From Candidatus Accumulibacter phosphatis (GTDB lineage: Bacteria; Pseudomonadota; Gammaproteobacteria; Burkholderiales; Rhodocyclaceae), in the NCBI RefSeq assembly GCF_012939955.1, contig NZ_SPMY01000008.1:1-61586 (forward strand): 61,586 bases of DNA, written 5' to 3'. This document shows, one piece after another, positions 18,179-28,147 of the stretch. Made by a program: the position numbers and the translations under genes. The notes below the pieces were generated by a model, which saw only the letters and a program-made list of their open reading frames with translations, was not told the origin of the DNA and did no database searches. How positions within the stretch are numbered: position 1 is the stretch's first letter; the number at the start of each line of letters is the position of its first letter.

Positions 18179-19513
18179 TCAGTGACCGTTCTGCAGGCTA
18201 CGCATGACGGCCGCGACTGTGTAGAACGATCCAAAGACGGCGATTCTATCATTTTCACCGGCCAGCTTGGCAGAACGCGCGAAGGCTTGCGCCGGTGAGG
18301 GCAGACATTCGATCTCACCACCGAGGCCAGACGCCGTCACCACCGCCGCCAGAGCGGCCGCCGAGGCACCGCGTGGCACGTCGAGATTGGCCAGCAGCCA
18401 ATGATCGACCTTGCCAGCCAGCGGGGCCAGCGAGCCGGCGAGGTCCTTGTCGGCAAGCATGCCGACCACGGCGAGAGTCCTGGCGAAGAAGCCCATGCCG
18501 GCAAGGTTGTCGGCCAGTTCGCCCACGGCCTGCGGATTGTGGGCAACGTCGAGGACGATGGCCGGACGGCCAGGAAGAACCTGAAAGCGCCCGGGCAAAT
18601 CCAGCTCGATGAGCCCGCGCCGTACTGCGCTCATTGACAGCGGCAGCCGCAGCTTTAGGCTTTCGACGGCGGCGAGCGCGGCGCAGGCGTTGCGCAACTG
18701 GCAACGGCCACGCAAACCGGGATTGGCCAGGCCGCCTCGCCGCAAACCGCCACGCCCCCAGAAGGTCCACTGGGTTTGGTCCCCGAAATAACCGAAGTCG
18801 CGGCCCAGCAGCTGCAGATCGGCGCCGACGGCGAGCGCTTGTGCGATCAGCGAGGCGGGGGGATCGGGATCGGCGCAGAGCGCCGGCTTGCCGGCACGAA
18901 AGATGCCGGCCTTTTCGAAGCCGATCGCTTCGCGCGTCGAGCCCAGCCATTCGGTGTGATCAAGGGCAATACTGGTCACCACCGCGCAATCGGGAGGATA
19001 GACATTGACCGCATCCAGCCGCCCGCCGAGGCCGACTTCAAGAATCAGCACCTCGACCTCCTGCGCAGCAAACACTTCCAGTGCCGCCAGGGTGCCGAAC
19101 TCGAAGTAGGTGAGCGCGACCTCAGCGCAAGCCTTTCTCGCCGCCTCGACTTTGCTGAAGGCCGCGCACAACAGCGCGTCGCTTACGGGTCGCCCATCGA
19201 TGCGCACCCGCTCGTTGTAGCTGAGCAGATGCGGTGACGAATAGCAGCCAACGCGATAGCCGGCAAAAGTATAGATGGCTTCCAGGTAGGCGCAGGTCGA
19301 GCCCTTGCCGTTGGTCCCGGCAACCGTGATCAGCGGGCAGTGCAACTGCTGGCCGAGAGCCTCCTTGACCAGCAAGACACGTTCCAGCCCGAGCTCGATT
19401 CCCGCCACTCCCTTGGGGTGAAGGCTTTCGAGATGGGCCAGCCATGCCGCCAGAGAGGCGGGCGCGACGGCAGCAGAAACTGTCGACGCGGTGCTGTCCT
19501 GCCGCCCGCTCAT
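18179..19513 (-). CDS. folC: Bifunctional folylpolyglutamate/dihydrofolate synthase (joined in frame to accD)
   Basis: From the ATG at 19511-19513 ([10 protein letters not shown]) the product has 444 residues. It has the Mur-ligase ATP loop [35 protein letters not shown], and the second signature [18 protein letters not shown]. FolC adds glutamate to dihydropteroate and to folates. No stop codon separates this frame from accD upstream, so as written the two form one 739-residue frame. The internal ATG is a good candidate start for separate translation. dedD follows after 14 bases. Confidence 0.9.
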   Translation of the reverse strand: MSGRQDSTASTVSAAVAPASLAAWLAHLESLHPKGVAGIELGLERVLLVKEALGQQLHCPLITVAGTNGKGSTCAYLEAIYTFAGYRVGCYSSPHLLSYNERVRIDGRPVSDALLCAAFSKVEAARKACAEVALTYFEFGTLAALEVFAAQEVEVLILEVGLGGRLDAVNVYPPDCAVVTSIALDHTEWLGSTREAIGFEKAGIFRAGKPALCADPDPPASLIAQALAVGADLQLLGRDFGYFGDQTQWTFWGRGGLRRGGLANPGLRGRCQLRNACAALAAVESLKLRLPLSMSAVRRGLIELDLPGRFQVLPGRPAIVLDVAHNPQAVGELADNLAGMGFFARTLAVVGMLADKDLAGSLAPLAGKVDHWLLANLDVPRGASAAALAAVVTASGLGGEIECLPSPAQAFARSAKLAGENDRIAVFGSFYTVAAVMRSLQNGH

Positions 19514-20398
19514 GCCGCTATCCTCACTGCAGAGCCTTGGCAGTCTCAGCAACAGGGCCAGCACAGCCGCGACTCGATCCTTCATCTCGCGGCGGTCGAC
19601 GATCATGTCGATGGCCCCCTTCTCGAGCAGGAATTCGGAGCGCTGAAAACCCTCCGGCAAAGTTTCGCGAACCGTCTGCTCGATCACCCGCGGGCCGGCA
19701 AAGCCGATCAGAGCTCCGGGCTCGGCAATCACCACATCGCCGATAAAGGCGAAGGATGCCGACACCCCGCCCATTGTCGGGTCGCTGAGAATCGAGATGA
19801 ACGGCAGCTTGGCTTGCGAAAGCAGCGTCAAGACGGCCGTCACCTTGGCCATCTGCATCAGCGAGAAAAGACCTTCCTGCATGCGTGCGCCGCCCGACGA
19901 GGCGACACAGATGAAGGGCAGGCGCTGCTCGACAGCGGTTTGCACGCCACGCACGAAGCGCTCGCCCAGTACCGAGCCCATCGAACCGCCCATGAAGTTG
20001 AACTCGAAGACGGCAATGACTACCGGCAGAGTCTTCAACGTCCCATGCATGACCAGCAGCGCCTCGGTCTCGCCGGTGTCGGTAGTCGCCGCCTGCAAGC
20101 GCTCCGGATAACGCCGGCTATCCTTGAAGTTCAGCGAATCGACCGGCAAGACATCGCCGCCGATCTCGACACGCCCCTCGCCATCGAGCAGCATTTCGAT
20201 TCGCGCGCGCGCGTTTACGCGCATGTGGTGAGCGCACTTTGGGCAGACGTGACAGTTGCTGGCCAGGTCCGTGGCGTAGAGCACGGCCTCACAGCTCGGG
20301 CATTTGCTCCACAGTCCCTCCGGTAGCGCCGACTTGCGCGCCGAACCTGCGCCGTTCCTCTTGATCTTCGGTGGTAGCAGCTTGCTCAACCAGTTCAT
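19514..20398 (-). CDS. accD: Acetyl-CoA carboxylase carboxyltransferase subunit beta (no stop before folC)
   Basis: About 285-295 residues of AccD. It includes the N-terminal zinc ribbon ([12 protein letters not shown] and [11 protein letters not shown]), the acyl-CoA site region [18 protein letters not shown], the conserved [13 protein letters not shown], and the C-terminal [21 protein letters not shown]. It forms the carboxyltransferase with AccA for malonyl-CoA synthesis. The family ends here, but the frame runs on through [11 protein letters not shown] into folC. If one base upstream were extra, the stop would be TGA overlapping the folC ATG (ATGA), the arrangement used elsewhere in this operon. 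Its own ATG overlaps the trpA stop the same way. Confidence 0.93.
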
Positions 20399-21219
20399 GG
20401 CATTCCTCGCGACGCATTCGTTGCGGTATCGATCCCCTGGCGAAGTTCTGCGACCAGGGCACGCACTTTCTCACAGGCCTCTGCGGGTGACGAGCGCTCG
20501 AGTTCTTCGATGATTCGGCTACCGACCACCACGGCATCGGCATGTTCGGCCACCGCCGCGGCGGTCGCCGCATCGCGAATCCCGAAACCGACGCCTACCG
20601 GCACTCCGGTGCGTGCCCGAATCTCCGGGATGCGGGCAGCGACCGCGGCGACATCGAGCGCTGCCGAGCCAGTGACACCTTTCAGCGATACGTAGTAGAT
20701 GTAGCCACTGGCCAGCGCACCAACCTGCGCCATGCGCGCCTCGCTGGAAGTCGGCGCCAACAGAAAAATCGGGTCGAGCGCGTGGCGGTGCAAAGTCTGC
20801 GCAAAGGCGCTCGCCTCCTCTGGTGGGTAGTCGACCACCAGGACGCCGTCCACCCCGGCGTCGAAGGACGCAGCGGCAAAAGCCTCGATTCCCATCGCCT
20901 CGATCGGATTGGCATAGCCCATCAGAACAATCGGCGTGTCGTTGTTGTCGGCACGGAAATTGGCCACCATCCCGAGCACTTTCCGTAAGCTTACGCCCTT
21001 GGCCAACGCCCGTTCGGAGGCCCTCTGGATGGTTGGCCCGTCAGCCATCGGATCGGAGAAGGGCACGCCAAGTTCGATGATGTCGGCGCCGGCCAACACC
21101 AGCGAATGCAGCAAGGGAACGGTCAGCGCCGGATCCGGGTCGCCGGCGGTGATGAACGGGATCAGCGCCTTGCGCCCCTGCGCTCGCAAGCGCTCGAATA
21201 CCGCCTCTATTTTCGACAT
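20395..21219 (-). CDS. trpA: Tryptophan synthase alpha chain
   Basis: 274 residues. The catalytic Glu is in [13 protein letters not shown] (about E49) and the catalytic Asp in PMADGPTIQ (about D60). The substrate loop VVDYPPEEA and the phosphate-binding [11 protein letters not shown] plus VVVGSRIIE are also present. TrpA cleaves indole-3-glycerol phosphate and channels indole to TrpB. The gene starts two bases after the trpB stop and overlaps accD by four bases. Confidence 0.97.
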   Translation of the reverse strand: MSKIEAVFERLRAQGRKALIPFITAGDPDPALTVPLLHSLVLAGADIIELGVPFSDPMADGPTIQRASERALAKGVSLRKVLGMVANFRADNNDTPIVLMGYANPIEAMGIEAFAAASFDAGVDGVLVVDYPPEEASAFAQTLHRHALDPIFLLAPTSSEARMAQVGALASGYIYYVSLKGVTGSAALDVAAVAARIPEIRARTGVPVGVGFGIRDAATAAAVAEHADAVVVGSRIIEELERSSPAEACEKVRALVAELRQGIDTATNASRGMP

Positions 21220-21221
21220 GG

Positions 21222-22427
21222 TCAGAATTTGATGCCCGATTTATCGGCAACGGTGTGCATATCCTTGTCACCACGACCGGAAAGGTTGACCAGCAGGATC
21301 TTGTCTTTGGGCAGAGTCGGCGCCAGCTTGCTGGCGTAGGCCAGGGCATGGCTCGATTCGAGCGCCGGGATAATGCCTTCGAGACGGCAGAGGTCGTGAA
21401 AAGCCTGCAGCGCCTCGGCGTCGTCGATGCTGACGTACTCGGCGCGGCCGCAATCCTTGAGCCAGGCATGCTCCGGGCCAACCCCAGGATAATCGAGACC
21501 CGCCGAAATCGAATGCGTCTCGATGATCTGGCCGTTCTCATCCTGCAGGAGATAGGTCCGGTTGCCGTGCAGCACGCCGGGGCGACCAGCGGTGAGCGAA
21601 GCGGCATGCTTCCCGGTCGCGATCCCGTCGCCCGCCGCTTCGACACCAATCAGACGCACCCCGGCCACCGGGATATAGGGATGGAAAATGCCCATCGCGT
21701 TGGAGCCGCCACCGACACAGGCAATCACCGCATCCGGCTGGCGACCGCAGTGCTCCAGCATCTGCGCAATCGATTCACGACCGATAATCGACTGAAAGTC
21801 GCGCACCATCATCGGATATGGGTGCGGACCGGCCACTGTGCCGATAATGTAGAAAGTGTCGGAAACCTGTGCCACCCAGTCGCGCATTGCTTCGTTGAGC
21901 GCGTCCTTGAGCGTTCGCGAGCCGCTAGTGACCGGCACCACCGTCGCCCCGAGCAACTTCATGCGGTAGACATTGGCCATCTGCCGCTGGATGTCGTCGG
22001 CACCCATATAGACCACGCACTCCATGCCATAGCGCGCAGCCACGGTAGCTGTCGCCACGCCGTGCTGACCGGCGCCGGTTTCGGCGATGACGCGCGGCTT
22101 TTGCATGCGCCGGGCGAGCAGCGCCTGGCCAATGCAGTTGTTGATCTTGTGCGCCCCGGTGTGGTTCAGGTCTTCACGCTTGAGATAGATCTGCGCGCCA
22201 CCAAGCAGTTCTGACCAACGCCTGGCGTGGTAGACGGGACTCGGCCGGCCGACATAGTGCCGCAGCTCGTAGTCGAACTCGGCGAGGAATTGCGGATCGC
22301 GCTGCGCGCTGGCGTAGGCTTCCTTCAGTTCGTCGAGTGCGCCGATCAGGGTTTCAGCGACGAAGACACCCCCGTACTGGCCGAAATGGCCCGCAGTGTC
22401 CGGCAAATCATAAATATCAACGGCCAT
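21222..22427 (-). CDS. trpB: Tryptophan synthase beta chain (TrpB1)
   Basis: 401 residues from the ATG giving [20 protein letters not shown], preceded by AAGGAG at seven bases. The frame is open for 63 more codons upstream, but that part is Arg-rich and not family-like. The PLP lysine is in HTGAHKINN (about K94), with [12 protein letters not shown], and the PLP phosphate loop is [10 protein letters not shown]. It ends in [13 protein letters not shown]. It condenses indole and serine to tryptophan. It is a second beta-type gene in this window besides the TrpB2 form at 4.1-5.4 kb. Confidence 0.97.
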   Translation of the reverse strand: MAVDIYDLPDTAGHFGQYGGVFVAETLIGALDELKEAYASAQRDPQFLAEFDYELRHYVGRPSPVYHARRWSELLGGAQIYLKREDLNHTGAHKINNCIGQALLARRMQKPRVIAETGAGQHGVATATVAARYGMECVVYMGADDIQRQMANVYRMKLLGATVVPVTSGSRTLKDALNEAMRDWVAQVSDTFYIIGTVAGPHPYPMMVRDFQSIIGRESIAQMLEHCGRQPDAVIACVGGGSNAMGIFHPYIPVAGVRLIGVEAAGDGIATGKHAASLTAGRPGVLHGNRTYLLQDENGQIIETHSISAGLDYPGVGPEHAWLKDCGRAEYVSIDDAEALQAFHDLCRLEGIIPALESSHALAYASKLAPTLPKDKILLVNLSGRGDKDMHTVADKSGIKF

Positions 22428-22467
22428 CAACAATCTCCTTGCGGCGGCTTGCACCACCTGCACAGCA

Positions 22468-23118
22468 TCAAACGGCCCTTCCCGTCGCCCGCAGCGCGGC
22501 TGCGAAGGCACGAATCTTGGCGCCATCCTTGATTCCCTTGCTCGCCTCGACGCCCGACGAGACATCCACCGCTGCCGGGCGTAGCCGGCGTACCGCCGCA
22601 GCGACATTGTCCGCATCCAGCCCGCCCGAGAGAATCAGTGGCTTGCCCAGGGAGTCCGGCACCAGCGCCCAGTCAAAAACCTTGCCGCCGCCGCCGTAAC
22701 CGTCGACGAAAGCATCGAGGAGGATGGCCTGCGCCGACGGGAAGCCAGCCGCGTATTGTATCAAATCCATCCCCGGCCTGACGCGCGCCGCCTTGATGTA
22801 CGGCCGCTCGAACTGCCGGCAATAGGCTTCGTCCTCGTCGCCATGAAATTGCAGAAGATGAATCGGCAACGCGGCCAACGTCGCGCGCACCTGCAGCGGT
22901 TCGGCATTGACGAAGAGTCCGACGATGCTGATGAAGGGCGGCACGGCGCCAGCCAGCGCGGCCGCCGTCGGCAGATCGACGAAGCGCGGACTCGGCGGGT
23001 AGAAAACCAGGCCCAGCGCATCGGCGCCGGCGTCGACGGCGCACAGCAGGTCCTCGCGGCGAGTCAGTCCACAAATCTTGAGGCGCGGAATCGTGGCCAT
23101 GGCCGGCACGCCACTCAC
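22468..23118 (-). CDS. trpF: Phosphoribosylanthranilate isomerase
   Basis: A TIM-barrel enzyme of tryptophan synthesis. The catalytic Cys is in [20 protein letters not shown] is the central signature, and the phosphate site is [12 protein letters not shown] followed by [16 protein letters not shown] list the GTG start at 23118 because it overlaps the truA stop in a GTGA arrangement. The ATG at 23100 ([11 protein letters not shown]) is equally plausible and closer to family length (210 residues). The truA-trpF-trpB-trpA order is conserved in betaproteobacteria. Confidence 0.95.
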   Translation of the reverse strand: MSGVPAMATIPRLKICGLTRREDLLCAVDAGADALGLVFYPPSPRFVDLPTAAALAGAVPPFISIVGLFVNAEPLQVRATLAALPIHLLQFHGDEDEAYCRQFERPYIKAARVRPGMDLIQYAAGFPSAQAILLDAFVDGYGGGGKVFDWALVPDSLGKPLILSGGLDADNVAAAVRRLRPAAVDVSSGVEASKGIKDGAKIRAFAAALRATGRAV

Positions 23119-23909
23119 GATCCGGGCCCGACGGGTAGCAGCCAGCTCTCTTCAGCAACTGGCAAGCCAAACTGTGAAGGGTAGCTGACGGCGGCCAGAT
23201 AGAGCCCGGCGGCGGCGAATGTCGGCGCCGCCAGGCGGCGATCGCCGGCCGTCAACAGCTCGCCAATCCACGCCGGCGGGTGCTTGCCCTGACCGACATA
23301 AATCAAACTTCCGACCAGATTGCGCACCATGTGGTGCAGGAAGGCAGAGGCCTCGAAATCGAAGACGAGGAGTTCGCCGACACGTGTGATGTCCGCTTTG
23401 CGCATGAATTTTATCGGTGAGTTAGCCTGACACTCGGCGGCCCGAAAAGCCGAGAAATCGCGTTCGCCGAGCAGCAGTTGGGCGCCCGCCTGCATCGCCT
23501 TCAGCTCGAGCGGATAGTGATACCAGCCCACCCGGCCTGGCCAGAGCCCCGTGCGATGCGCCCGGTTGAGCAGCAGATAGCGATAGTGCCGGGCATAAGC
23601 CGAAGCCCGCGCATGGAAATCGTTGACCACCGGCTGCGCCCAGCGCACGGCGACCGCCGACGGCAGAAAGGTGTTGATCCCGCGCACCCAGGAATGCATC
23701 GGCCGATCGAGCGGGGTATCGAAGTGCACCACCTGCCCCAGCGCATGCACGCCGGCATCGGTACGCCCGGCGCAGATCACCCGCACGGCCATCCCGGCAA
23801 ATTGCTGCAAGGCTTCCTGCAAGGCATCCTGAACGGTGCCGCCAGCGGGCTGTTTCTGCCAGCCGCGAAAACCGCTGCCATCGTACTCGACGGCCAAGGC
23901 GATGCGCAC
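23115..23909 (-). CDS. truA: tRNA pseudouridine synthase A
   Basis: 264 residues, GTG start (RIALAVEYDGSGFRGWQKQP). The catalytic Asp is in CAGRTDAGVHALGQV (about D51). The domain continues with FHARASAYARHYRYLLLNR and FLHHMVRNLVGSLIYVG. TruA modifies positions 38-40 in the anticodon arm. It starts three bases after the stop of the membrane protein gene upstream. Confidence 0.96.
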   Translation of the reverse strand: MRIALAVEYDGSGFRGWQKQPAGGTVQDALQEALQQFAGMAVRVICAGRTDAGVHALGQVVHFDTPLDRPMHSWVRGINTFLPSAVAVRWAQPVVNDFHARASAYARHYRYLLLNRAHRTGLWPGRVGWYHYPLELKAMQAGAQLLLGERDFSAFRAAECQANSPIKFMRKADITRVGELLVFDFEASAFLHHMVRNLVGSLIYVGQGKHPPAWIGELLTAGDRRLAAPTFAAAGLYLAAVSYPSQFGLPVAEESWLLPVGPGS

Positions 23910-23912
23910 GCC

Positions 23913-24506
23913 CTACACCTGCCGCAAACAAAAGGCAGCGACCAGGCCAGCAACGAGCAGCATGAGCAAGGGGTCGAACCACGAAAAACGCCGCTCGGCA
24001 AGTTCAAGCACTTCATCGCCGTCATTCGCCGGCGCCTGGAGGAGAATCCGCCAGTCGCGCGGACGTGGCAAGGTCTCGATGTGGCGCATGACCAGCAGTA
24101 GTCGCACGACGCCGCGGTCGGGATCGATGCCGCAGTGTCGCAGCGGCTGCAGCAAGCGATGGGTGGCCAGCAGCAGTTCAGGCACAGGCATCCATTCGAG
24201 AAGGATCGCCACCGCCCACAAGGCCAGCAGCAAACGCCCGCTTTGCGTGCAAGCGGCAAGCAAACCCTCGCCAGCAGGAGCGGAAGCGCCGGCCCACGCA
24301 GGTTCGCCAGCCTCTCCCCAAGCCACAATGACGAATAGCGACAGGAAAAGCCAGCGCGTCCGCCAGGCGAGGCGCGCCGCCCGTCGCAGTGCGGCCAGGC
24401 CAAAAAACGGCAGGACGAGAAATGCCACGAGCAGTTGTTCGCCACGCAGGCACTGGCTCGCCGGCAGCAGCAGCAGCCAGACGACAAGGCGGGTGGTTGG
24501 ATGCAC
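23913..24506 (-). CDS. CbiQ/EcfT-like membrane protein (ECF transporter T component)
   Basis: Beginning at GTG (24506), the protein is about 197 residues. The start VHPTTRLVVWLLLLPASQCLRG resembles the N-terminus of energy-coupling-factor T components, and there are four or five hydrophobic helices. The coupling motif of EcfT (A-R-G type) is not obvious; LLLVMRHIETLPRPRDWRILL sits in the expected region. The frame continues about 90 codons upstream (to 24785), but that part translates a palindromic intergenic repeat. An ATG at 24539 (MRDFHIKWGAAVHP) lies inside the repeat. No A or S component is nearby, so the function is uncertain. Confidence 0.6.
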   Translation of the reverse strand: MHPTTRLVVWLLLLPASQCLRGEQLLVAFLVLPFFGLAALRRAARLAWRTRWLFLSLFVIVAWGEAGEPAWAGASAPAGEGLLAACTQSGRLLLALWAVAILLEWMPVPELLLATHRLLQPLRHCGIDPDRGVVRLLLVMRHIETLPRPRDWRILLQAPANDGDEVLELAERRFSWFDPLLMLLVAGLVAAFCLRQV

Positions 24507-24519
24507 AGCAGCCCCCCAC

Positions 24520-24720
24520 TTAATGTGAAAGTCGCGCATGCGACTCACGAAACTCCCTTCTCCCCTCGCGGGAGAAGGGCCGGGGGGTGAGACGGGGAAT
24601 TCTGGGCGCATGCTCCCAGCCCGTCGAACGATTCCGGCGTGCAAGCCGGAATGCGCACTGCAAGTGAGAGGGGGACGGTCATGACTTTCATCATCCGGGG
24701 TATCTCGACTGTCATGACCG
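24520..24720. repeat. Palindromic intergenic repeat, copy A
   Basis: The left part carries AGTCGCGCATGCGACT and CCCTTCTCCC with GGGAGAAGGG as perfect stems. The right part is ACGGTCATGAC and GTCATGACCGT, an 11-base perfect inverted repeat. The same modules in the same order form copy B at 31203-31327. Copy A contains about 75 extra bases between the modules. A fragment of the left end (CCGTTAATGTGAAAGTCGCG) is repeated again at 24718-24738. Confidence 0.75.
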
Positions 24721-24830
24721 TTAATGTGAAAGTCGCGTCGGCGACGGTAATGAGCTGTCGAAACGCCCTTGACCGTGCAAGTCATGGCGTTGCCGCGGCC
24801 GGCATGGTCAGACGCTTGAGCGGTCGATAT

Positions 24831-27800
24831 TTACTCGCGCAGCTCGCCGAGGATTGCCAGCGCCGCTTCGCGCTGCGCAGCGTCGCCATCCTTGATGACT
24901 TCCTGCAGGAGTTCACGCGCGCCTTCGAGATCGCCCATTTCCTGATACGCCTTGGCGAGGTCGATTTTGGTGGCCACCTCTTCACTGGAGCTGATTTCGA
25001 CTTCGCTGCTCAGGTCCATGTCCGAGGCAAAGGCGGAATCGAGCGTGCTATCGGCCCGCGTCGTCGAGAAATCCGGGTTGACCAGGGTGTCCTCCTGGTC
25101 GGCTTCGAAAAGCGAGTCCGCGGTGTCGGTCGAATCTGGCAGATCACCGGCTTCGGCCGCGGCCGCGCCAGCGCGACCATTCCCGTCATTGTCGTCCAAA
25201 TCCAGGTCCAGGCTGATTGACGCCATGTCGAACGAGGGATGTTGCATCCCCTCGCCAAGGACGGTCGACTCGGTCAGCATGACATCGAACTCCAGCGAGT
25301 CGGCACCCGCTGTCCCGATATCGAGCAACTCCTCACGCTCATCCAGCGGCAACTCTTTTCTCTCGGCGCGCTGGTCGACCGCCTCCTCGGGACCCAGATC
25401 GAACTCGAAGTCGAAGCCCCCGCTGGGCTGCGAAGACGTCTCCCGAAAACCGGTTCCGACCAGCATGGTCTCCTCGGGCATGCCAACTTCATCCACCGGC
25501 GTTGGCGGAGCATCAGGTTCGGCGTCGTCAAACTCGGCATCCGGCAAGCTCGGCGCTTTCGGCAAGGAGGTGGCCAGGTCAAAATCAAGCGCATCCCCTG
25601 CTGCTGGGTTCGGGAAGGAGAGCGTCGTCTCGAGAAAATCGTCGTCGGCAAGTGCTGGCGTCTGTGGCTTCCCGTCGCCTTTGCCAAGATCAAAATCGAG
25701 GTCCGCCAGATCGGCCATCGCTGTCAAGCTTGCTGCCGTCGCCTCGACGTCAACTGCGGCTGCTTTTGGCGATTGCGCCAGCAACGGCTCCGGCTTGGGC
25801 TCGGCCGGCTTGACAAGCGTATCGTCCGAGGGGAACGCTGCAGCGTGTGCAGCAGGCGCATCGCGCCCGACGACCATCGTCTTTTCGTACGGCGACTCGA
25901 AGGCCATAGCTTCTTCAAGGGGCCGCTCTATGGCGATAGTTTTGTCGCCGGGATCAAGGCCATCGTCGTCCGCCGGCCGGGAGTCGATTGTCGCCAGCGC
26001 GGGCTCCGCCTGCGCAGCCGAACCAAACAAGGCGTTTCTAGAATCGAGCTGGAGGCCCATCTCGGCCGCTTTCCCCCACTCGCTGCCGATGCCGCCGGTA
26101 GCGTTGAACAGCTCCGTCGCCAGGGCGTCGAACGGCTTGACATCCCTGCGGCCAAAGTAAATCTCGAGCAGTTTCAGGTGAATCGTAAGCCGCCCTGGAT
26201 CCTTCTGACGAGCCTCCAGGAGAATCTCTTCGGCCTGCGCGTCGCGTCCATACGCCATATAGACATCAGCCTCGGCAACCGGATCAACTTCGTCAGTGTC
26301 GATACTGCCGGGACCCACCTGGCTGAAATCAGTCTGCGCCATGGAGTGCGAGGTATCCACACTCTGCCCGCCGGTACTGCGGAATACCGAGTTGGCGATC
26401 AGGCTGTCGCCCTTCGCTCCAAGCGTGCTGGTCTGTGAATCGAGAGGTCTCTCAGCCGCGCTCTGGCGGCGACGTCTGGCAAGCCAGTAAGCGGCGAGCA
26501 GCGCGAGGATGCCACCACCGCCTGCCATGACTGGCGTACTGGTCAGCAAGCCTTCGACGAAGCTTGGCTCTTCGGGCGGCGGCAAGACAATCTTGGCTTT
26601 CGGCGCGCTTGTCTGTTTTGGCGGCTCGACCGGGCTGGGCGCTGCCGCTTTGCTCTCAGCTCGAGCTTCTTCGGCCTTCTGCTCGGCCGGCGCGGGCACT
26701 TCGCTCGGCCGGCTCACGGCAGGCGGAGCGGGTGGCTCTGCGGGCTTTTCCATCGCCACCGCAGGGGCAGCAGCAGGAACTGCGGCGGCAACTGGTGCTG
26801 CCAGCGCGGACTGGCCAGCTGACTGCTTCTCCAGCTCAGCCAGGCTCTGGTTTTTCAACTCGACCAGCCGCTGCAACTCGGCCACGTTCCGCTCAAGAGC
26901 TGCCAAACGCTCGTTGGCTTCCTTGAGCGCCTGTTCCTTGGCGATCAGATCCTCGTCGCTGCGCTTGGCGGTCGTCGCCGGCTTGCCGCCAGCGAGTTCG
27001 CTCTTCGAGACTTTCAGCTGATCCATGGGCTCAGCAGGTGGCGCCGCAGTGTCGTCGACTTTGGTCGTGATCTTACCGGACGCTTGCTGCCGTGCCTCTT
27101 CTTCAGCGGCGGGAGCAACGGCTGCCGCCGAGGCAAGTTTACGGCGATAGGAACTCCAGTCCGACGACTGTGCAATCACCAAGCGCTTGGCTTCTCCCTG
27201 CGGGATCGATTCTAGAGTGCTCTTCTCTGGTATCGAGAGAATCTTGCCGGCCCGCAGGCGATTCATGTTGCCGCGATCGAAGGCATCCTCGTTGGCACGG
27301 AACAGACCGACCAGCATCTGATCGAGTGACACTCCCTCAGGACGGGTTTCACGGGCAATTTTGCTCAGCGTTTCACCGCGTTCGACGCGATGCGTGCCGC
27401 CGCCGCTTGGCCCTTGCGCAGGCGGTGCCAGGGGCTGGGCCTGCAGCACGGGCGGTGGCGACACCGGTCGCGCCACTCTGCCCTCGGGCAAACGTGCTTC
27501 GCTTGTCGATCTCTCTGGCGCCAGCGGCCTGGAAACCAGGGCGGGGACTGCAGAGGCCTTTCCTTTGGCGGCAAACTCGGGAGGATCGAGCAGAAACGTG
27601 TAGTCGCGAACCAAGCGCCCCGTGGCCCAGTTGAGTTCCAGGAGCAAGTCGACGAAGGGGTCGTTGATCGGGCGAGCGGAGCGCAGCTTGATGACCGAGC
27701 GGCCGCGGGGGTTTTTGGTGATCGCAAAACTGATGCCGAGCAGGGTCGACGAGTAGTCGACGCCGGCCCGCTTGAACTCATCCGGAGCCGCGAGCTTGGC

Positions 27801-28007
27801 CTGCATTTCCGCAAGTTCGTCGGGCGTCGCAAAGATTTCCACCTCGGCGCGTAAAGGCTGACCGAGCGCTGAAAAGACGGTCATCTGGCCCAGGCCGGCG
27901 GCTTCGCTGGCCAATGGGAGAGTGGCCAGCGCCAGCGATGACGCGACCGCCCATACCGATGTCCGCAATCTGAGATTCCTTGCTGTTTGACTTATTTTTC
28001 TGGCCAC
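24831..28007 (-). CDS. fimV: FimV/HubP family polar protein
   Basis: 1058 residues. In order: a signal peptide ending LPLASEA; the FimV N-terminal domain (GLGQMTVFSALGQPLRAEVE); a LysM peptidoglycan-binding domain (RVERGETLSKIARETRPEG, near residue 215); a coiled coil (AKEQALKEANERLAALERNV); a Pro/Ala-rich linker; one transmembrane helix (GGGGILALLAAYWLARRRRQ); a long acidic cytoplasmic region; and the FimV C-terminal TPR-like motif (TKIDLAKAYQEMGDLEGARELLQEV). FimV/HubP proteins organise the cell pole, type IV pili and twitching. It lies downstream of asd, the usual betaproteobacterial site. Confidence 0.93.
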   Translation of the reverse strand: MARKISQTARNLRLRTSVWAVASSLALATLPLASEAAGLGQMTVFSALGQPLRAEVEIFATPDELAEMQAKLAAPDEFKRAGVDYSSTLLGISFAITKNPRGRSVIKLRSARPINDPFVDLLLELNWATGRLVRDYTFLLDPPEFAAKGKASAVPALVSRPLAPERSTSEARLPEGRVARPVSPPPVLQAQPLAPPAQGPSGGGTHRVERGETLSKIARETRPEGVSLDQMLVGLFRANEDAFDRGNMNRLRAGKILSIPEKSTLESIPQGEAKRLVIAQSSDWSSYRRKLASAAAVAPAAEEEARQQASGKITTKVDDTAAPPAEPMDQLKVSKSELAGGKPATTAKRSDEDLIAKEQALKEANERLAALERNVAELQRLVELKNQSLAELEKQSAGQSALAAPVAAAVPAAAPAVAMEKPAEPPAPPAVSRPSEVPAPAEQKAEEARAESKAAAPSPVEPPKQTSAPKAKIVLPPPEEPSFVEGLLTSTPVMAGGGGILALLAAYWLARRRRQSAAERPLDSQTSTLGAKGDSLIANSVFRSTGGQSVDTSHSMAQTDFSQVGPGSIDTDEVDPVAEADVYMAYGRDAQAEEILLEARQKDPGRLTIHLKLLEIYFGRRDVKPFDALATELFNATGGIGSEWGKAAEMGLQLDSRNALFGSAAQAEPALATIDSRPADDDGLDPGDKTIAIERPLEEAMAFESPYEKTMVVGRDAPAAHAAAFPSDDTLVKPAEPKPEPLLAQSPKAAAVDVEATAASLTAMADLADLDFDLGKGDGKPQTPALADDDFLETTLSFPNPAAGDALDFDLATSLPKAPSLPDAEFDDAEPDAPPTPVDEVGMPEETMLVGTGFRETSSQPSGGFDFEFDLGPEEAVDQRAERKELPLDEREELLDIGTAGADSLEFDVMLTESTVLGEGMQHPSFDMASISLDLDLDDNDGNGRAGAAAAEAGDLPDSTDTADSLFEADQEDTLVNPDFSTTRADSTLDSAFASDMDLSSEVEISSSEEVATKIDLAKAYQEMGDLEGARELLQEVIKDGDAAQREAALAILGELRE

Positions 28008-28106
28008 GGCGCCACCTGAGCGTCGAAATCGGGATTATTAAAATAACATCATGGAGTTAGCCATGCAAGCTAAACTTGCTTCTGAATCGAGGCCCTGCGA
28101 AAGGCG

Positions 28107-28132
28107 AAAACCGGTTTTCGGGAGCCGGTTTT
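28107..28132 (-). terminator. Probable terminator between asd and fimV
   Basis: AAAACCGG and CCGGTTTT form an eight-base-pair stem around a ten-base loop, 15-40 bases past the asd stop in the direction of transcription. The U tract is only four long and part of the stem, so termination may be partial. Confidence 0.5.
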
Positions 28133-28147
28133 TCCGTGCCGCTTCAA

